In this document: positions 1 through 8,286 of the stretch, piece by piece | Position numbering within the stretch: position 1 is the stretch's first letter | Layout: each line of letters starts with the position of its first letter | NCBI RefSeq assembly: GCF_016801775.1 | Contig: NZ_CP069004.1 | Span: 3,348,001 to 3,412,000, forward strand | Direction: 5' to 3' | DNA: 64,000 bases | Source of the DNA: Sulfitobacter mediterraneus | GTDB lineage: Bacteria > Pseudomonadota > Alphaproteobacteria > Rhodobacterales > Rhodobacteraceae | Position numbers and translations under genes: made by a program | The notes under the pieces: generated by a model | Told to the model about the DNA's origin: nothing | Seen by the model: only the letters and a program-made list of their open reading frames with translations | Database searches by the model: none

Positions 1-569
1 CGTTGCGCAAGGAGCACGGCTATCCGGTGCGTCTGGTTGTCCCTGGTTGGGAAGGCAACATGTGGGTCAAATGGATCCGCCGGATCGAGGTCATGGATGC
101 CCCTGTCGAAAGCCGCGAAGAGACCAGCAAATACACTGACACGCTGGAAAACGGCATCAGCCGCAAATGGACATGGGCGATGGATGCAAAATCGGTTGTC
201 ACCTCACCCAGCCCGCAAGCACCGATCACGCACGGCAAGGGGCCATTGGTGATCACCGGATTGGCGTGGTCGGGCCGCGGTGCGATCAAACGGGTGGATG
301 TCTCCAAGGATGGCGGCAAGACATGGGAAACTGCCCGCCTGGCCAAGCCGGGTGAGAAAATGGCACTGACCCGCTTCTACCTCGATACCAATTGGGACGG
401 GGAAGAGATGCTGCTGCAATCGCGTGCCATGGATGACACCGGGTATGTGCAGCCCACCAAGGCGCAGCTGCGCGAAGTGCGCGGGCTCAATTCGATCTAT
501 CACAACAACTGCATCCAGACATGGTTGGTGCGCAGCACGGGCGAGGCTGAAAATGTCGAAGTTTCTTAA
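1..569 (+). CDS. soxC: SoxC, sulfane dehydrogenase molybdopterin subunit (C-terminal part)
   Basis: The open frame enters from the left edge and ends at TAA 567-569, so only about the last 188 residues are present. The run PGWEGNMWVKW followed by an immunoglobulin-like dimerisation domain (WSGRGAIKRVDVSKDGGKTW) is typical of the sulfite oxidase family C terminus. Direct coupling to soxD identifies it as SoxC, the molybdenum subunit of the periplasmic Sox(CD)2 sulfane dehydrogenase, which oxidises the SoxY-bound sulfane sulfur during thiosulfate oxidation. The stop overlaps the soxD start by 17 bases, so the two are probably translationally coupled. The cofactor-binding N-terminal half lies outside the window. 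Confidence 0.93.
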   Translation, partial: LRKEHGYPVRLVVPGWEGNMWVKWIRRIEVMDAPVESREETSKYTDTLENGISRKWTWAMDAKSVVTSPSPQAPITHGKGPLVITGLAWSGRGAIKRVDVSKDGGKTWETARLAKPGEKMALTRFYLDTNWDGEEMLLQSRAMDDTGYVQPTKAQLREVRGLNSIYHNNCIQTWLVRSTGEAENVEVS

Positions 570-1599
570 ATCCATTCCCCTGATCGCTTTGCTGACCGGA
601 TTGGCCGCGCCCGCATCCGCCGAGAAATTCGGCCTTGGCCGCGCCGCCCTGCCCGAAGAAATTGCCGCATGGGATGGCGATGTAAGCCCCAACGGCGACG
701 GCCTGCCCGCCGGATCAGGTGACGCGATCGTTGGCGAAGAGATCTTTGCTGAGCAATGCGCGGTCTGCCACGGGGATTTCGCCGAAGGGATCGACAACTG
801 GCCTAAACTGGCGGGCGGTGCGGACACGCTGGATCATGACGACCCGCTCAAGACGGTCGGTTCTTACTGGCCGCATCTCAGCACGGCGTTTGACTATATC
901 AAACGGTCCATGCCCTATGGCAACGCAGGCACACTCAGCGATGACGAGGTCTATGCGATTGTCGCCTACATCCTGTATTCCAACGACCTGATCGAAGATG
1001 ATTTTGTACTTTCGGATGAGACATTTGCCGATGTCGAATTGCCCAACGCGGACGGGTTCATTTTGGACAATCGCGCCGAAACCGAATACGCAATCTGGAG
1101 CGGCGAGCCTTGCATGGAAAACTGCAAGGAAGAGGTCAAAGTGACCATGCGTGCCATGGTTCTTGATGTCACCCCCGAAGAAGACAAGCCAGCAACTGCC
1201 GAAGTCACGCAAGCCAGTGCAGCCAAGGTGGAAGAGACCGAAGAAGCGCCGGTTGAAGCCGCCGCGCCTGCGATTGACGCCGAATTGGCCAAGGCGGGCG
1301 AGAAGGTTTTCAAAAAATGTAAGTCCTGCCATCAGGTCGGCGCCAAGGCCAAGAACCGCTCTGGTCCGGTCCTGAACGGGATCGTTGGCGGCGCGCCGGG
1401 GGCTGTGGACGGGTTCAAATATTCCAAAGCCCTGGAGGCGGCAGCCGAGGGTGGGTTGGTCTGGACACCCGAAGAACTTGCGGCTTTCCTTGGCAAACCC
1501 AAGAAATACCTCAAGGGCACCAAGATGGGGTTCGCTGGTTTGAAAAAAGAAGAGGATCAAGCGGCGGTGATTGAATATCTCAAGACCTTCGCGGAGTGA
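553..1599 (+). CDS. soxD: SoxD, diheme cytochrome c subunit of sulfane dehydrogenase
   Basis: 348 residues. I chose ATG 553 because it opens a clean signal peptide (MSKFLKSIPLIALLTGLAAPASA); the frame extends further upstream, but only inside soxC. Two heme c sites are visible, CAVCH near residue 69 and CKSCH near residue 256, separated by a Glu/Ala/Pro-rich linker around residues 205-235. The C-terminal domain is a class I cytochrome c with a Met-containing loop (KGTKMGFAGLKK). It passes electrons from SoxC to the respiratory chain in the periplasm. The length and two-domain layout fit the family. Confidence 0.94.
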   Translation: MSKFLKSIPLIALLTGLAAPASAEKFGLGRAALPEEIAAWDGDVSPNGDGLPAGSGDAIVGEEIFAEQCAVCHGDFAEGIDNWPKLAGGADTLDHDDPLKTVGSYWPHLSTAFDYIKRSMPYGNAGTLSDDEVYAIVAYILYSNDLIEDDFVLSDETFADVELPNADGFILDNRAETEYAIWSGEPCMENCKEEVKVTMRAMVLDVTPEEDKPATAEVTQASAAKVEETEEAPVEAAAPAIDAELAKAGEKVFKKCKSCHQVGAKAKNRSGPVLNGIVGGAPGAVDGFKYSKALEAAAEGGLVWTPEELAAFLGKPKKYLKGTKMGFAGLKKEEDQAAVIEYLKTFAE

Positions 1600-1603
1600 C
1601 GGG

Positions 1604-2311
1604 GTGACCACTCGATTCACCACTCTCTTTGCGTTTCTCGTCGCCTCTCTGGCGGCGGGGGTCTCCTCTGCCACTGAAGTGGGCGATGCGGTAAACGGTG
1701 CGAAGGTTTTCCAGCAATGCAAAGCTTGCCATCAGGTGGGAGAGGGGGCCAAAGATCGGGTTGGCCCACAGTTGAACGGAGTGTTTGGCCGTAGGGCGGG
1801 TATCATCGAAGGCTTCCGATATTCCAAAAGTATGGACCGGATGGGCAGTGATGGTCTGACCTGGACGGCAGAAACACTCGACGCCTATATAGAAAATCCC
1901 AAGGCGTTGGTGTCGAAAACCCGGATGAACTTCAAGGGGATCAAGGACCCGGCCGATCGCAGAGATCTGCTGGCTTATCTGCGCCAGTTTTCCGACAACC
2001 CGGCAAACTTTCCCGAGGCGGAACCAACAGCAACGGCAACGGATCATGACATTGATCCCGCAATTCTCGCGCTACAGGGCGATCCGGAGTATGGTGAATA
2101 TCTGGCCGGAGATTGCACCACCTGCCATCAGCGCGATGGAGAGGATGCAGGCATCCCCTCGATCACCAACTGGCCAGTCGAAGATTTCGTTGTGGCCATG
2201 CATGCCTACAAACGCAAACTCAGGCCGCATCCGGTGATGCAAATGATGGCGGGCCGGTTGTCAGACGAAGAGATCGCGGCATTGGCCGCATATTTTGAGG
2301 CCCTCGAATAG
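1604..2311 (+). CDS. soxE: SoxE, diheme cytochrome c
   Basis: 235 residues from GTG 1604, four bases after the soxD stop. This start gives an intact signal peptide (MTTRFTTLFAFLVASLAAGVSSA). An upstream TTG at 1571 would put extra residues before the signal and is less likely. There are two heme sites, CKACH near residue 39 and CTTCH near residue 171. The first domain resembles cytochrome c2/c550 (GPQLNGVFGR, KTRMNFKGI); the second is shorter. In the Paracoccus-type cluster SoxE is the cytochrome partner of flavoprotein SoxF, which follows here, so the pair would form a flavocytochrome c sulfide dehydrogenase in the periplasm. Confidence 0.9.
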   Translation: MTTRFTTLFAFLVASLAAGVSSATEVGDAVNGAKVFQQCKACHQVGEGAKDRVGPQLNGVFGRRAGIIEGFRYSKSMDRMGSDGLTWTAETLDAYIENPKALVSKTRMNFKGIKDPADRRDLLAYLRQFSDNPANFPEAEPTATATDHDIDPAILALQGDPEYGEYLAGDCTTCHQRDGEDAGIPSITNWPVEDFVVAMHAYKRKLRPHPVMQMMAGRLSDEEIAALAAYFEALE

Positions 2312-2333
2312 GGTCCGTCAGGGAGGAAGAAAA

Positions 2334-3599
2334 ATGAAACTGAACAGACGTCATTTTATCGGGACAACGGCTGCGGCCACGGCATCCCTTTCCGCGCCGA
2401 TGGTATTGGCTGACGGGCATGCAAAACCGCGTGTTGTGGTCGTGGGCGGCGGTGCTGGCGGCGCAACCGCGGCGCGTTACATCGCCAAGGACAGCAAAGG
2501 TGCGATTGACGTCACGCTGATCGAGCCCACGCGCATGTATTACACCTGCTTTTTCTCCAACCTCTATCTTGGCGGGTTCAAGGACATCGAGGACATCGGC
2601 CATAGCTACGGCAGTTTGGCCGCAGGCGGCGTGAATGTCGTGCATGACTGGGCTGTGGGTGTGGACCGCGATGCCAAGACGGTTTCCCTCGCCGGTGGGG
2701 GAAGCGTGCCTTATGACAAGCTGATCCTCAGCCCCGGCATTGATTTTGTGGATGGTGCGGTTGAAGGCTGGGATCTGTCTGCACAGAATGCAATGCCGCA
2801 CGCCTACAAGGCCGGATCACAAAGCGAACTGCTCAAGGCGCAGCTGATGGCAATGCCTGAAGGAGGCATATTTGCCATGGTCGCGCCGCCCAACCCTTAC
2901 CGCTGCCCGCCCGGTCCTTATGAGCGGGTGTCGATGGTCGCGCATTTCCTCAAGAACAACAATCCGACGGCCAAGATCATTGTTGCGGACCCCAAGCCGA
3001 AGTTCTCAAAGATGGCCCTGTTTCAAGAAGGCTGGGCCAATCACTATGAGGGCATGATCGACTGGATCGGAGAAGACTTCGGTGGCGGCAATGTTTCGGT
3101 CGATCCGAACGCCATGACCGTCACGATAGACGGCGAAGAAACCAAAGTGGACGTCTGTAACGTCATCCCCGCGATGAAAGCGGGCCGCATCGCTGAAATC
3201 GCAGGTGTGACAGATGGCAATTGGGCACCGGTCAATGCAGTCGACATGTCCACCAAGGCAGACGCAGATATCTATGTTTTGGGCGATGCATCGCAACAGG
3301 GCGACATGCCCAAATCCGGATTCTCTGCCAACAGCCAAGCCAAGGTTTGCGCCAATGCGGTGCGCGGCGCGCTGACCGGGTCAAAGGTCTTTCCGGCGCG
3401 GTTCTCCAACACCTGCTGGTCACTCATCGACACCAACGATGGGGTCAAGGTCGGCGCAAGCTACGAGGCGACGGACGAAAAGATCGCCAAGGTTGATGGC
3501 TTCATTTCCCAAACAGGAGAAAGCGCGGATCTGCGCAAAGCCACCTATGAGGAATCCGAAGGATGGTATGCGGGCATTACCGCAGACATGTTCGGCTGA
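2334..3599 (+). CDS. soxF: SoxF, flavocytochrome c sulfide dehydrogenase flavoprotein
   Basis: 421 residues from ATG 2334, preceded by a strong GGAGGAAG ribosome site at about 2322. The N terminus is a twin-arginine signal (NRRHFIG, then a hydrophobic stretch to LADGHA), so the FAD protein is exported folded. The dinucleotide fold VVVVGGGAGGATAARY starts near residue 34. Cysteines in YYTCFF and in SNTCW lie where the FCSD family has its redox-active disulfide, and a further Cys sits in YRCPPGPYE. Family role: oxidation of sulfide, with electrons passed to a c-type cytochrome, here SoxE. It ends the sox operon; a hairpin follows. Confidence 0.92.
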   Translation: MKLNRRHFIGTTAAATASLSAPMVLADGHAKPRVVVVGGGAGGATAARYIAKDSKGAIDVTLIEPTRMYYTCFFSNLYLGGFKDIEDIGHSYGSLAAGGVNVVHDWAVGVDRDAKTVSLAGGGSVPYDKLILSPGIDFVDGAVEGWDLSAQNAMPHAYKAGSQSELLKAQLMAMPEGGIFAMVAPPNPYRCPPGPYERVSMVAHFLKNNNPTAKIIVADPKPKFSKMALFQEGWANHYEGMIDWIGEDFGGGNVSVDPNAMTVTIDGEETKVDVCNVIPAMKAGRIAEIAGVTDGNWAPVNAVDMSTKADADIYVLGDASQQGDMPKSGFSANSQAKVCANAVRGALTGSKVFPARFSNTCWSLIDTNDGVKVGASYEATDEKIAKVDGFISQTGESADLRKATYEESEGWYAGITADMFG

Positions 3600-3611
3600 T
3601 ACGTTTTGGAC

Positions 3612-3637
3612 GGGGCTTTGATCAGGGTCAAAGCCCC
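3612..3637 (+). terminator. Stem-loop after soxF
   Basis: A perfect 10-bp inverted repeat (GGGGCTTTGA / TCAAAGCCCC) with a 6-base loop lies 12 bases after the soxF stop. No clear T-tract follows, so it may be a weak terminator or a stabilising 3' hairpin. Confidence 0.55.
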
Positions 3638-3684
3638 GCGCCTCCTGCTATGGTATTCTGACCCTGAGAAAAGGGGATCAATCC

Positions 3685-4122
3685 ATGAAAAATACAATTA
3701 TCGCAGGTCTGTTTGCCACCGCCATGGCGGTGACGGCGCAGGCCGACACATTATCCACGTCCTATGATTTTGACGGCAGCTTTGACGACGCCACGTTTAG
3801 CGTTGAAAGTGCAATTGTCGGGCGCGGGCTGGTCATTGACTACGTCAGCCACACGGGTGAAATGCTGAACCGCACGGGCGCGGATGTCGGCAGCGATGTC
3901 AAAATTTTTGACGGGGCCGATATCTTCTTGTTCTGCTCTGCCGTTCTGTCCCGCAAGGTGATGGAGGCCGATCCGATGAACATCGCCCACTGTCCATACG
4001 GCATTTTTGTCACCGACAAGGACGGCAAGGTCTCGGTCGGGTATCGCAATTATCCTGAAGGGCCGATGCAGGAGGTACAAAGCCTGCTGGATGACATCGT
4101 CCGCGAAGCGGTGGGCGAGTGA
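3685..4122 (+). CDS. Exported DUF302-domain protein
   Basis: 145 residues. A signal peptide (MKNTIIAGLFATAMAVTAQA) directs it to the periplasm; a ribosome site (AAAAGGGG) lies at about 3668. The mature protein matches the DUF302 pattern, a small alpha/beta domain with the conserved NIAHCPYGIFV segment near residue 110. A second Cys occurs in LFCSAV. The function of DUF302 proteins is not known; they recur beside sulfur-oxidation and metal genes. Its place between soxF and a sulfur-compound permease suggests an accessory role in periplasmic sulfur handling, which is inference only. Confidence 0.75.
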   Translation: MKNTIIAGLFATAMAVTAQADTLSTSYDFDGSFDDATFSVESAIVGRGLVIDYVSHTGEMLNRTGADVGSDVKIFDGADIFLFCSAVLSRKVMEADPMNIAHCPYGIFVTDKDGKVSVGYRNYPEGPMQEVQSLLDDIVREAVGE

Positions 4123-4161
4123 TCGCGTATCTGTAACCACTGACCTGTCCGAGGATTGCCG

Positions 4162-5220
4162 ATGTTGGAGGCTTTGATCGACCGCTTTGGCGATCCGGCT
4201 GTGTTGATGATGGCCGGTGCGATCACCGGTGTTGTCTTTGGCATGGCCGCCCAGCATTCACAGTTTTGCCTGCGCGCCGCCACAGCGGAAGTGGCCGAGG
4301 GGCGCTTTGGATCACGGTTGTCGATCTGGCTGATCGCGTTTTCGGCTGCGGTCATGCTGGTGCAGGGCGGCGTGGCGCTTGGCCTTCTGGATGTGTCAGA
4401 CGCAAGGCAACTTGCCGCCACCGGCAGCATGTCCGGCGCGATCATCGGCGGTTTGATGTTTGGTGTGGGGATGATCCTCGCGCGCGGCTGTGCCAGCCGT
4501 TTGCTGGTCTTGTCGGCCACAGGCAATATGCGGGCGATCCTGACGGGACTGGTGCTGACGCTGGTCGCACAGGCCTCTTTGCGCGGGGTGTTATCGCCCG
4601 CCCGTGAAAGCCTGACGGTGCTGTGGTTGGTTGAGGGGGGAGAAGCGCGCAACATGCTGACCCAATTGGGGCTGAGCGCGGCTGTGGCAGCTTCGGTTGC
4701 GGCCCTGGCCCTGATCGGCGGGCTTATCTTGGCGTGGCGCACCCAGGTCAAGCCAAGCCGCATCTTCGCTGCTGCGGGCGTGGGCGCGGCCGTGGCGCTA
4801 GGCTGGGCTTTGACCTATGCAATCGCGCAAACCTCCTTTGATGTGGTGCCTGTATCGTCTGTCACCTTCACCGGACCATCGACAGACACCCTTATGGGGC
4901 TGGTCAATGCGCCCGACCTGCCACTGGGCTTTGGTATCGGGCTGGTGCCGGGGGTTTTTGCGGGGGCCGGATTGATGGCGCTGCTGACCCGCGAAATCCG
5001 GATCGAACGTTTTGGCCCGGACACCCCGATGGAACGCTACCTGCTGGGCGCTGTTTTGATGGGTTTTGGCAGCATGCTGGCCGGAGGCTGCGCGGTGGGC
5101 GCGGGCATGTCGGGCGGGTCGATCTTTGCGATCACGGCATGGGTCGCCGTCTTCTGCATGTGGCTGGGGGCAATGGCGACACATACATTGCTGCGCCGCC
5201 GTGTGGTCGTGGCCGCCTGA
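4162..5220 (+). CDS. YeeE/YedE-family sulfur-compound permease
   Basis: 352 residues from ATG 4162 with GAGG 7 bases upstream; a TTG at 4156 is the other option. About nine or ten hydrophobic segments are visible. The conserved cysteine motifs of the family are all present: HSQFCLRAA near residue 38, ARGCASRLL near residue 113 and AGGCAVGAGMSGGS near residue 311. In the characterised member TsuA these cysteines relay thiosulfate through the membrane. Location at the end of the sox region supports uptake of thiosulfate or a related sulfur species. Its stop lies inside a large inverted repeat shared with the convergent gene. Confidence 0.85.
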   Translation: MLEALIDRFGDPAVLMMAGAITGVVFGMAAQHSQFCLRAATAEVAEGRFGSRLSIWLIAFSAAVMLVQGGVALGLLDVSDARQLAATGSMSGAIIGGLMFGVGMILARGCASRLLVLSATGNMRAILTGLVLTLVAQASLRGVLSPARESLTVLWLVEGGEARNMLTQLGLSAAVAASVAALALIGGLILAWRTQVKPSRIFAAAGVGAAVALGWALTYAIAQTSFDVVPVSSVTFTGPSTDTLMGLVNAPDLPLGFGIGLVPGVFAGAGLMALLTREIRIERFGPDTPMERYLLGAVLMGFGSMLAGGCAVGAGMSGGSIFAITAWVAVFCMWLGAMATHTLLRRRVVVAA

Positions 5221-5233
5221 GGGGCAGGCGGCC
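5211..5233. terminator. Convergent-gene hairpin
   Basis: A perfect 9-bp inverted repeat (GGCCGCCTG / CAGGCGGCC, 5-base loop) overlaps the permease stop codon and sits 8 bases from the stop of the convergent MBL gene. It could stop transcription from both sides, although T-tracts are poor. Confidence 0.55.
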
Positions 5234-5241
5234 ATCAGACC

Positions 5242-6189
5242 TTATTCAAATTCCATCTGTTCGTAGACGCGGCCTGCATTCTTGGTCGCCAGTTCCTCGA
5301 ACGTATCAAGATGCGCATAGGGCGATTGGTCCACATAATAGGCTTCGGCCAGATCACCGCCCGCGTCCAGATGCGCCCCAACTTTTTCTCGCAGGTATTC
5401 CAGATACCCTTTGGTATAGCGGCGCACCTGATCCATGTTGGTCGGATGGCCATGGCCGGGGATCACATAGGTCGCGCCCAATGCTTCAAATTCGGTGTCC
5501 CAAGTCTCCAGCCAATCGGCGGTATAGGTGTGTTCAAAGATCGGCAGCATCCGTTCGTGAAACGCCATATCGCCGGAAATCACCAGACTTTGCGCTGGCA
5601 ACCAGACGACGATATCACCGGGGCTGTGGGCCGGCCCAAGATACCGCGCCTCGATCTCCATGCCACCCATGGAAATCGGATAGCTGTCTTCAAATGTCTC
5701 ATCCGGCATCACAACACGGGTCTGATCGGCACGTTCAAGCAGTCGGTTCTGATGCGCCCGCAGGCTGGCGCCACCAAACTCCTCAATCTCAAGGGCAGCA
5801 TCCGCATGGGCGACAATCTTGACGCCTTGATCGGACCAATAGGAATTGCCCAGCATCGCATGCCCCTGACCGTTTTCATTCAGCACCAGCTTGACCGGTT
5901 CATCGGTCAGCGCCTTGATCTCTTTGTGCAGTGCTTCGGCCAGAAGGTAGGACGCGCCACCATTGATCACCACAACGCCGTCGCCTGTCACAATAAAGCT
6001 GAGGTTGTTGTTGTGTCCGGCGTTTTCATAGGTCGGCGGGGCGGTTGCGCCGATGGCCGAGTAAACACCGGGAATGAATTCCACCGGTTTGGAGTACAGC
6101 AAGGAGCCGGGATATTGATCCGGTATGTCCTCGCTGGCCTGCGCGGCCCCGGCCAAAATGCATGTGGAGATAAGCAATGAACGCAGCAT
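5242..6189 (-). CDS. Exported MBL-fold protein (SoxH-like) with altered metal motif
   Basis: 315 residues from ATG 6189, which overlaps the stop of the upstream gene by one base (TAATG). A signal peptide (MLRSLLISTCILAGAAQA) is present. The fold is metallo-beta-lactamase, with later ligands recognisable: GPAHSPGD near residue 185, ISGDMAFH near 204 and IPGHGHPT near 245. The usual HxHxDH motif is replaced by LNENGQGH (residues about 105-112), so two His and the Asp are gone. It resembles the SoxG/SoxH pair found at the end of Paracoccus-type sox clusters, whose roles are unclear. It may bind one metal or act non-hydrolytically. Confidence 0.75.
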   Translation of the reverse strand: MLRSLLISTCILAGAAQASEDIPDQYPGSLLYSKPVEFIPGVYSAIGATAPPTYENAGHNNNLSFIVTGDGVVVINGGASYLLAEALHKEIKALTDEPVKLVLNENGQGHAMLGNSYWSDQGVKIVAHADAALEIEEFGGASLRAHQNRLLERADQTRVVMPDETFEDSYPISMGGMEIEARYLGPAHSPGDIVVWLPAQSLVISGDMAFHERMLPIFEHTYTADWLETWDTEFEALGATYVIPGHGHPTNMDQVRRYTKGYLEYLREKVGAHLDAGGDLAEAYYVDQSPYAHLDTFEELATKNAGRVYEQMEFE

Positions 6190-7106
6190 TATATCTGTCC
6201 TGTAAATGTGTAACCGTCTGAGCCTCTTTCGACATATCCTGCGCCTTGCGGCAGGTGGTAACCGATGACCTGCATCTGTTCGGCGGCCAGCTGATCCAGC
6301 AGCGCCACGCGGGTTTGGGCTGCCTGATCCTGATCCTGATCTGACCCTGATCGCCAATCGGGCCGGGCAAAAGCGACGTGGTGATTGCCGATACAATCGC
6401 CAAGGATCATCACGGCATTGCTGCCCGATCGCACCTCAAAGGCCATATGGCCGGGCGTGTGGCCAAAGGTGGCCCGCGCCGCAACGCCGGGCAGGATCTC
6501 TTGGCCATCTTTGAAAAAGGCGATGTTGTCTTCGATCATCTCAAGCCGTCGCTGTGCCCCCACGGCAAAAGAGGCCCGCGCGTCGCCGATGGTGCCGACG
6601 GTGTTGGGATCCATCCAGTAATCCCACTCGGCCTGCCCGATCATGTAGCTTGCATTGCTGAACAATGGATCGTCAAAATCATCCAATAGCCCCCAAAGGT
6701 GATCCGGATGGGCATGGGTGAAGACCACATCGGTCACGTCCTCGGGGGTAACGTCAAGCGCCTCAAGCGATGTCAAAAGCGTGCCGGCATTGGGGGCGAA
6801 ATCCGGGCCGGACCCAACATCGAACAGGACCACGCGGTCCCCGTTGCGCATCAATGTGACATTGCACGGCGGCGTGAGAACATCCGCAGACAGATTGAAA
6901 CGTTCGATGATCGGGGCCAGTTCATCCTGCGGCATCGGATCAAAAATGAAACCGCCCGGCAGGGTCAAAGACCCATCGCTGACCACGTCCAGATGGATGG
7001 GCCCCAGATCAATCTGTGCAAAAGCAGGGGCGGGGCGGAGGCCAAATGCCGCGCCTGCCATCAGGCCCGCCCCACCTGCCACAAAACCGCGTCGAGAAAG
7101 CGCCAT
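6189..7106 (-). CDS. Tat-exported MBL-fold hydrolase (SoxG-like)
   Basis: 305 residues from ATG 7106, chosen because GGAGGT lies 6 bases upstream; a GTG/ATG further out at 7121 has no such site. The N terminus is a twin-arginine signal (LSRRGFVAGG then a hydrophobic region to APAFA). The MBL metal motif is intact (THAHPDHLWG near residue 118), with GHTPGHMAF near residue 212 and an Asp in LGDCIGNH. It is a periplasmic metallohydrolase of unknown substrate. It is co-transcribed with the next MBL gene, and adjacency to sox genes suggests action on a sulfur or thiol compound. Confidence 0.75.
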   Translation of the reverse strand: MALSRRGFVAGGAGLMAGAAFGLRPAPAFAQIDLGPIHLDVVSDGSLTLPGGFIFDPMPQDELAPIIERFNLSADVLTPPCNVTLMRNGDRVVLFDVGSGPDFAPNAGTLLTSLEALDVTPEDVTDVVFTHAHPDHLWGLLDDFDDPLFSNASYMIGQAEWDYWMDPNTVGTIGDARASFAVGAQRRLEMIEDNIAFFKDGQEILPGVAARATFGHTPGHMAFEVRSGSNAVMILGDCIGNHHVAFARPDWRSGSDQDQDQAAQTRVALLDQLAAEQMQVIGYHLPQGAGYVERGSDGYTFTGQI

Positions 7107-7239
7107 CTGATACCTCCGCAAAAATTCGATAGTATGAATATGATGGGTTGTTCAGGATTAATCAAGCGATAGCGCAGGCGCAGTTGACTTTGCCTGCCAC
7201 CAAAGGCTTGTCTGGGCAAAGGCATCCGCCGCCCCTCGA

Positions 7240-8184
7240 ATGCAAGGCTCCGCGATGATCGGTAACACCTTTACCCTCAAACAACTTGAAGCCCTGATCT
7301 GGGTGGCCGATTTGGGCAGTTTCCGCAAAGCTGCGGCACATCTCAACACCACACAGCCGAATATATCGGCGCGGATTGCTGGTATCGAAGCGACCTTGGG
7401 CGTCACGTTGATGCTGCGCAATGCAGGATCGGTGCAACTGACTGACAAAGGCACCGAGATCGTGCAAGCGGCCCGCCGGGTGCTGCATGAGGCCGAGGGG
7501 CTGATCACGGTGGCAAAGCGGCCCGACCTCATTCAGGACCGACTGCGCCTTGGCGTGACCGAACTGGTGGCCTGCACTTGGCTGCACAGTTTCCTGCTTA
7601 GTCTCAAGGACGCTTATCCCAGCGTGAGCGTTGAGTTGACTGTGGATCTATCTCGAAATCTCGATATTGCCCTGACCAAGAACGCGGTGGATCTGGCGAT
7701 CCAGACCGCGCCTTTCTCATCCAGCGCCACGGGGATCACTGAATTGGGGCAATATCCCTATATCTGGGTGTGCGGCGCATCATTGACCTTTGACGAGGGG
7801 CAGCAATACGGCATTGGTGATCTGCTAGAGGCAGGCATCCTGACCCCGGCCCGAGACACCCAAGCTTCCATAGCGCTGAATGAATACGCCGACCGGCAAG
7901 GGCTTCCAAAAGGGCGGATTGTGCCGTCAAACAGCCTGTCGTCCTGTGTGAAAATGGCCCGCGATGGTCTTGGCGTTGCGGTCCTCCCCAGGGCTTTGGT
8001 CACGGCGGAGGCAGGCGGCGCACCACTGCGCCAATTGCGGGTCGACTGGACCCCGGCACCGTTGCGCTTTGCTGCCCGTTATCAGGCGGGCAAAGTGGCG
8101 CGTTATGTCGAAGTCGCCGCCGCCATCGCCGGGCAAATCTCAAAGGATTACATCGCCCGCGAGGCGGAGGCGGTGATCTTGTGA
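7240..8184 (+). CDS. LysR-family transcriptional regulator
   Basis: 314 residues. The N-terminal winged helix-turn-helix is clear (FTLKQLEALIWVADLGSFRKAAAHLNTTQPNISARI, residues about 8-45) and is followed by a periplasmic-binding-like effector domain. ATG 7240 is used; ATG 7255 (MIGN) is equally possible. It is divergent from the two MBL genes (133-bp spacer) and lies 102 bp upstream of hyuA in the same direction, so it could control either. Its stop codon lies inside a strong inverted repeat. The effector is unknown. Confidence 0.85.
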   Translation: MQGSAMIGNTFTLKQLEALIWVADLGSFRKAAAHLNTTQPNISARIAGIEATLGVTLMLRNAGSVQLTDKGTEIVQAARRVLHEAEGLITVAKRPDLIQDRLRLGVTELVACTWLHSFLLSLKDAYPSVSVELTVDLSRNLDIALTKNAVDLAIQTAPFSSSATGITELGQYPYIWVCGASLTFDEGQQYGIGDLLEAGILTPARDTQASIALNEYADRQGLPKGRIVPSNSLSSCVKMARDGLGVAVLPRALVTAEAGGAPLRQLRVDWTPAPLRFAARYQAGKVARYVEVAAAIAGQISKDYIAREAEAVIL

Positions 8185-8242
8185 TCGCTAGTGGATCACA
8201 AAAATCTATCACTCATATCGGAAATAAGAATTTGATGTGATC
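8179..8242. promoter_or_regulatory. Inverted-repeat operator upstream of hyuA
   Basis: TTGTGATC (8179-8186) and GATCACAA (8194-8201) form a perfect 8-bp inverted repeat with a 7-base spacer across the lysR stop codon. A third copy of the half-site, TGTGATC, is at 8236-8242, about four helical turns from the second arm. Spacing and symmetry suggest a dimeric regulator acting on the hyuA promoter; which regulator is not shown. Confidence 0.5.
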
Positions 8243-8286
8243 TGCTCCGCGCCGCTACCCTGCGGCAAATCATTCAGGTTGGACAG

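Noticed and set aside
715..1722. Long leftward open frame opposite soxD
   Set aside because: It is antisense to a gene with clear heme motifs and a signal peptide, and its own product has no domain or signal; codon bias of a G+C-rich genome explains such frames.
5242..6189. Pseudogene call for the MBL protein without HxHxDH
   Set aside because: The frame, signal peptide and other ligands are intact and the start is coupled to the upstream gene, so it looks functional.
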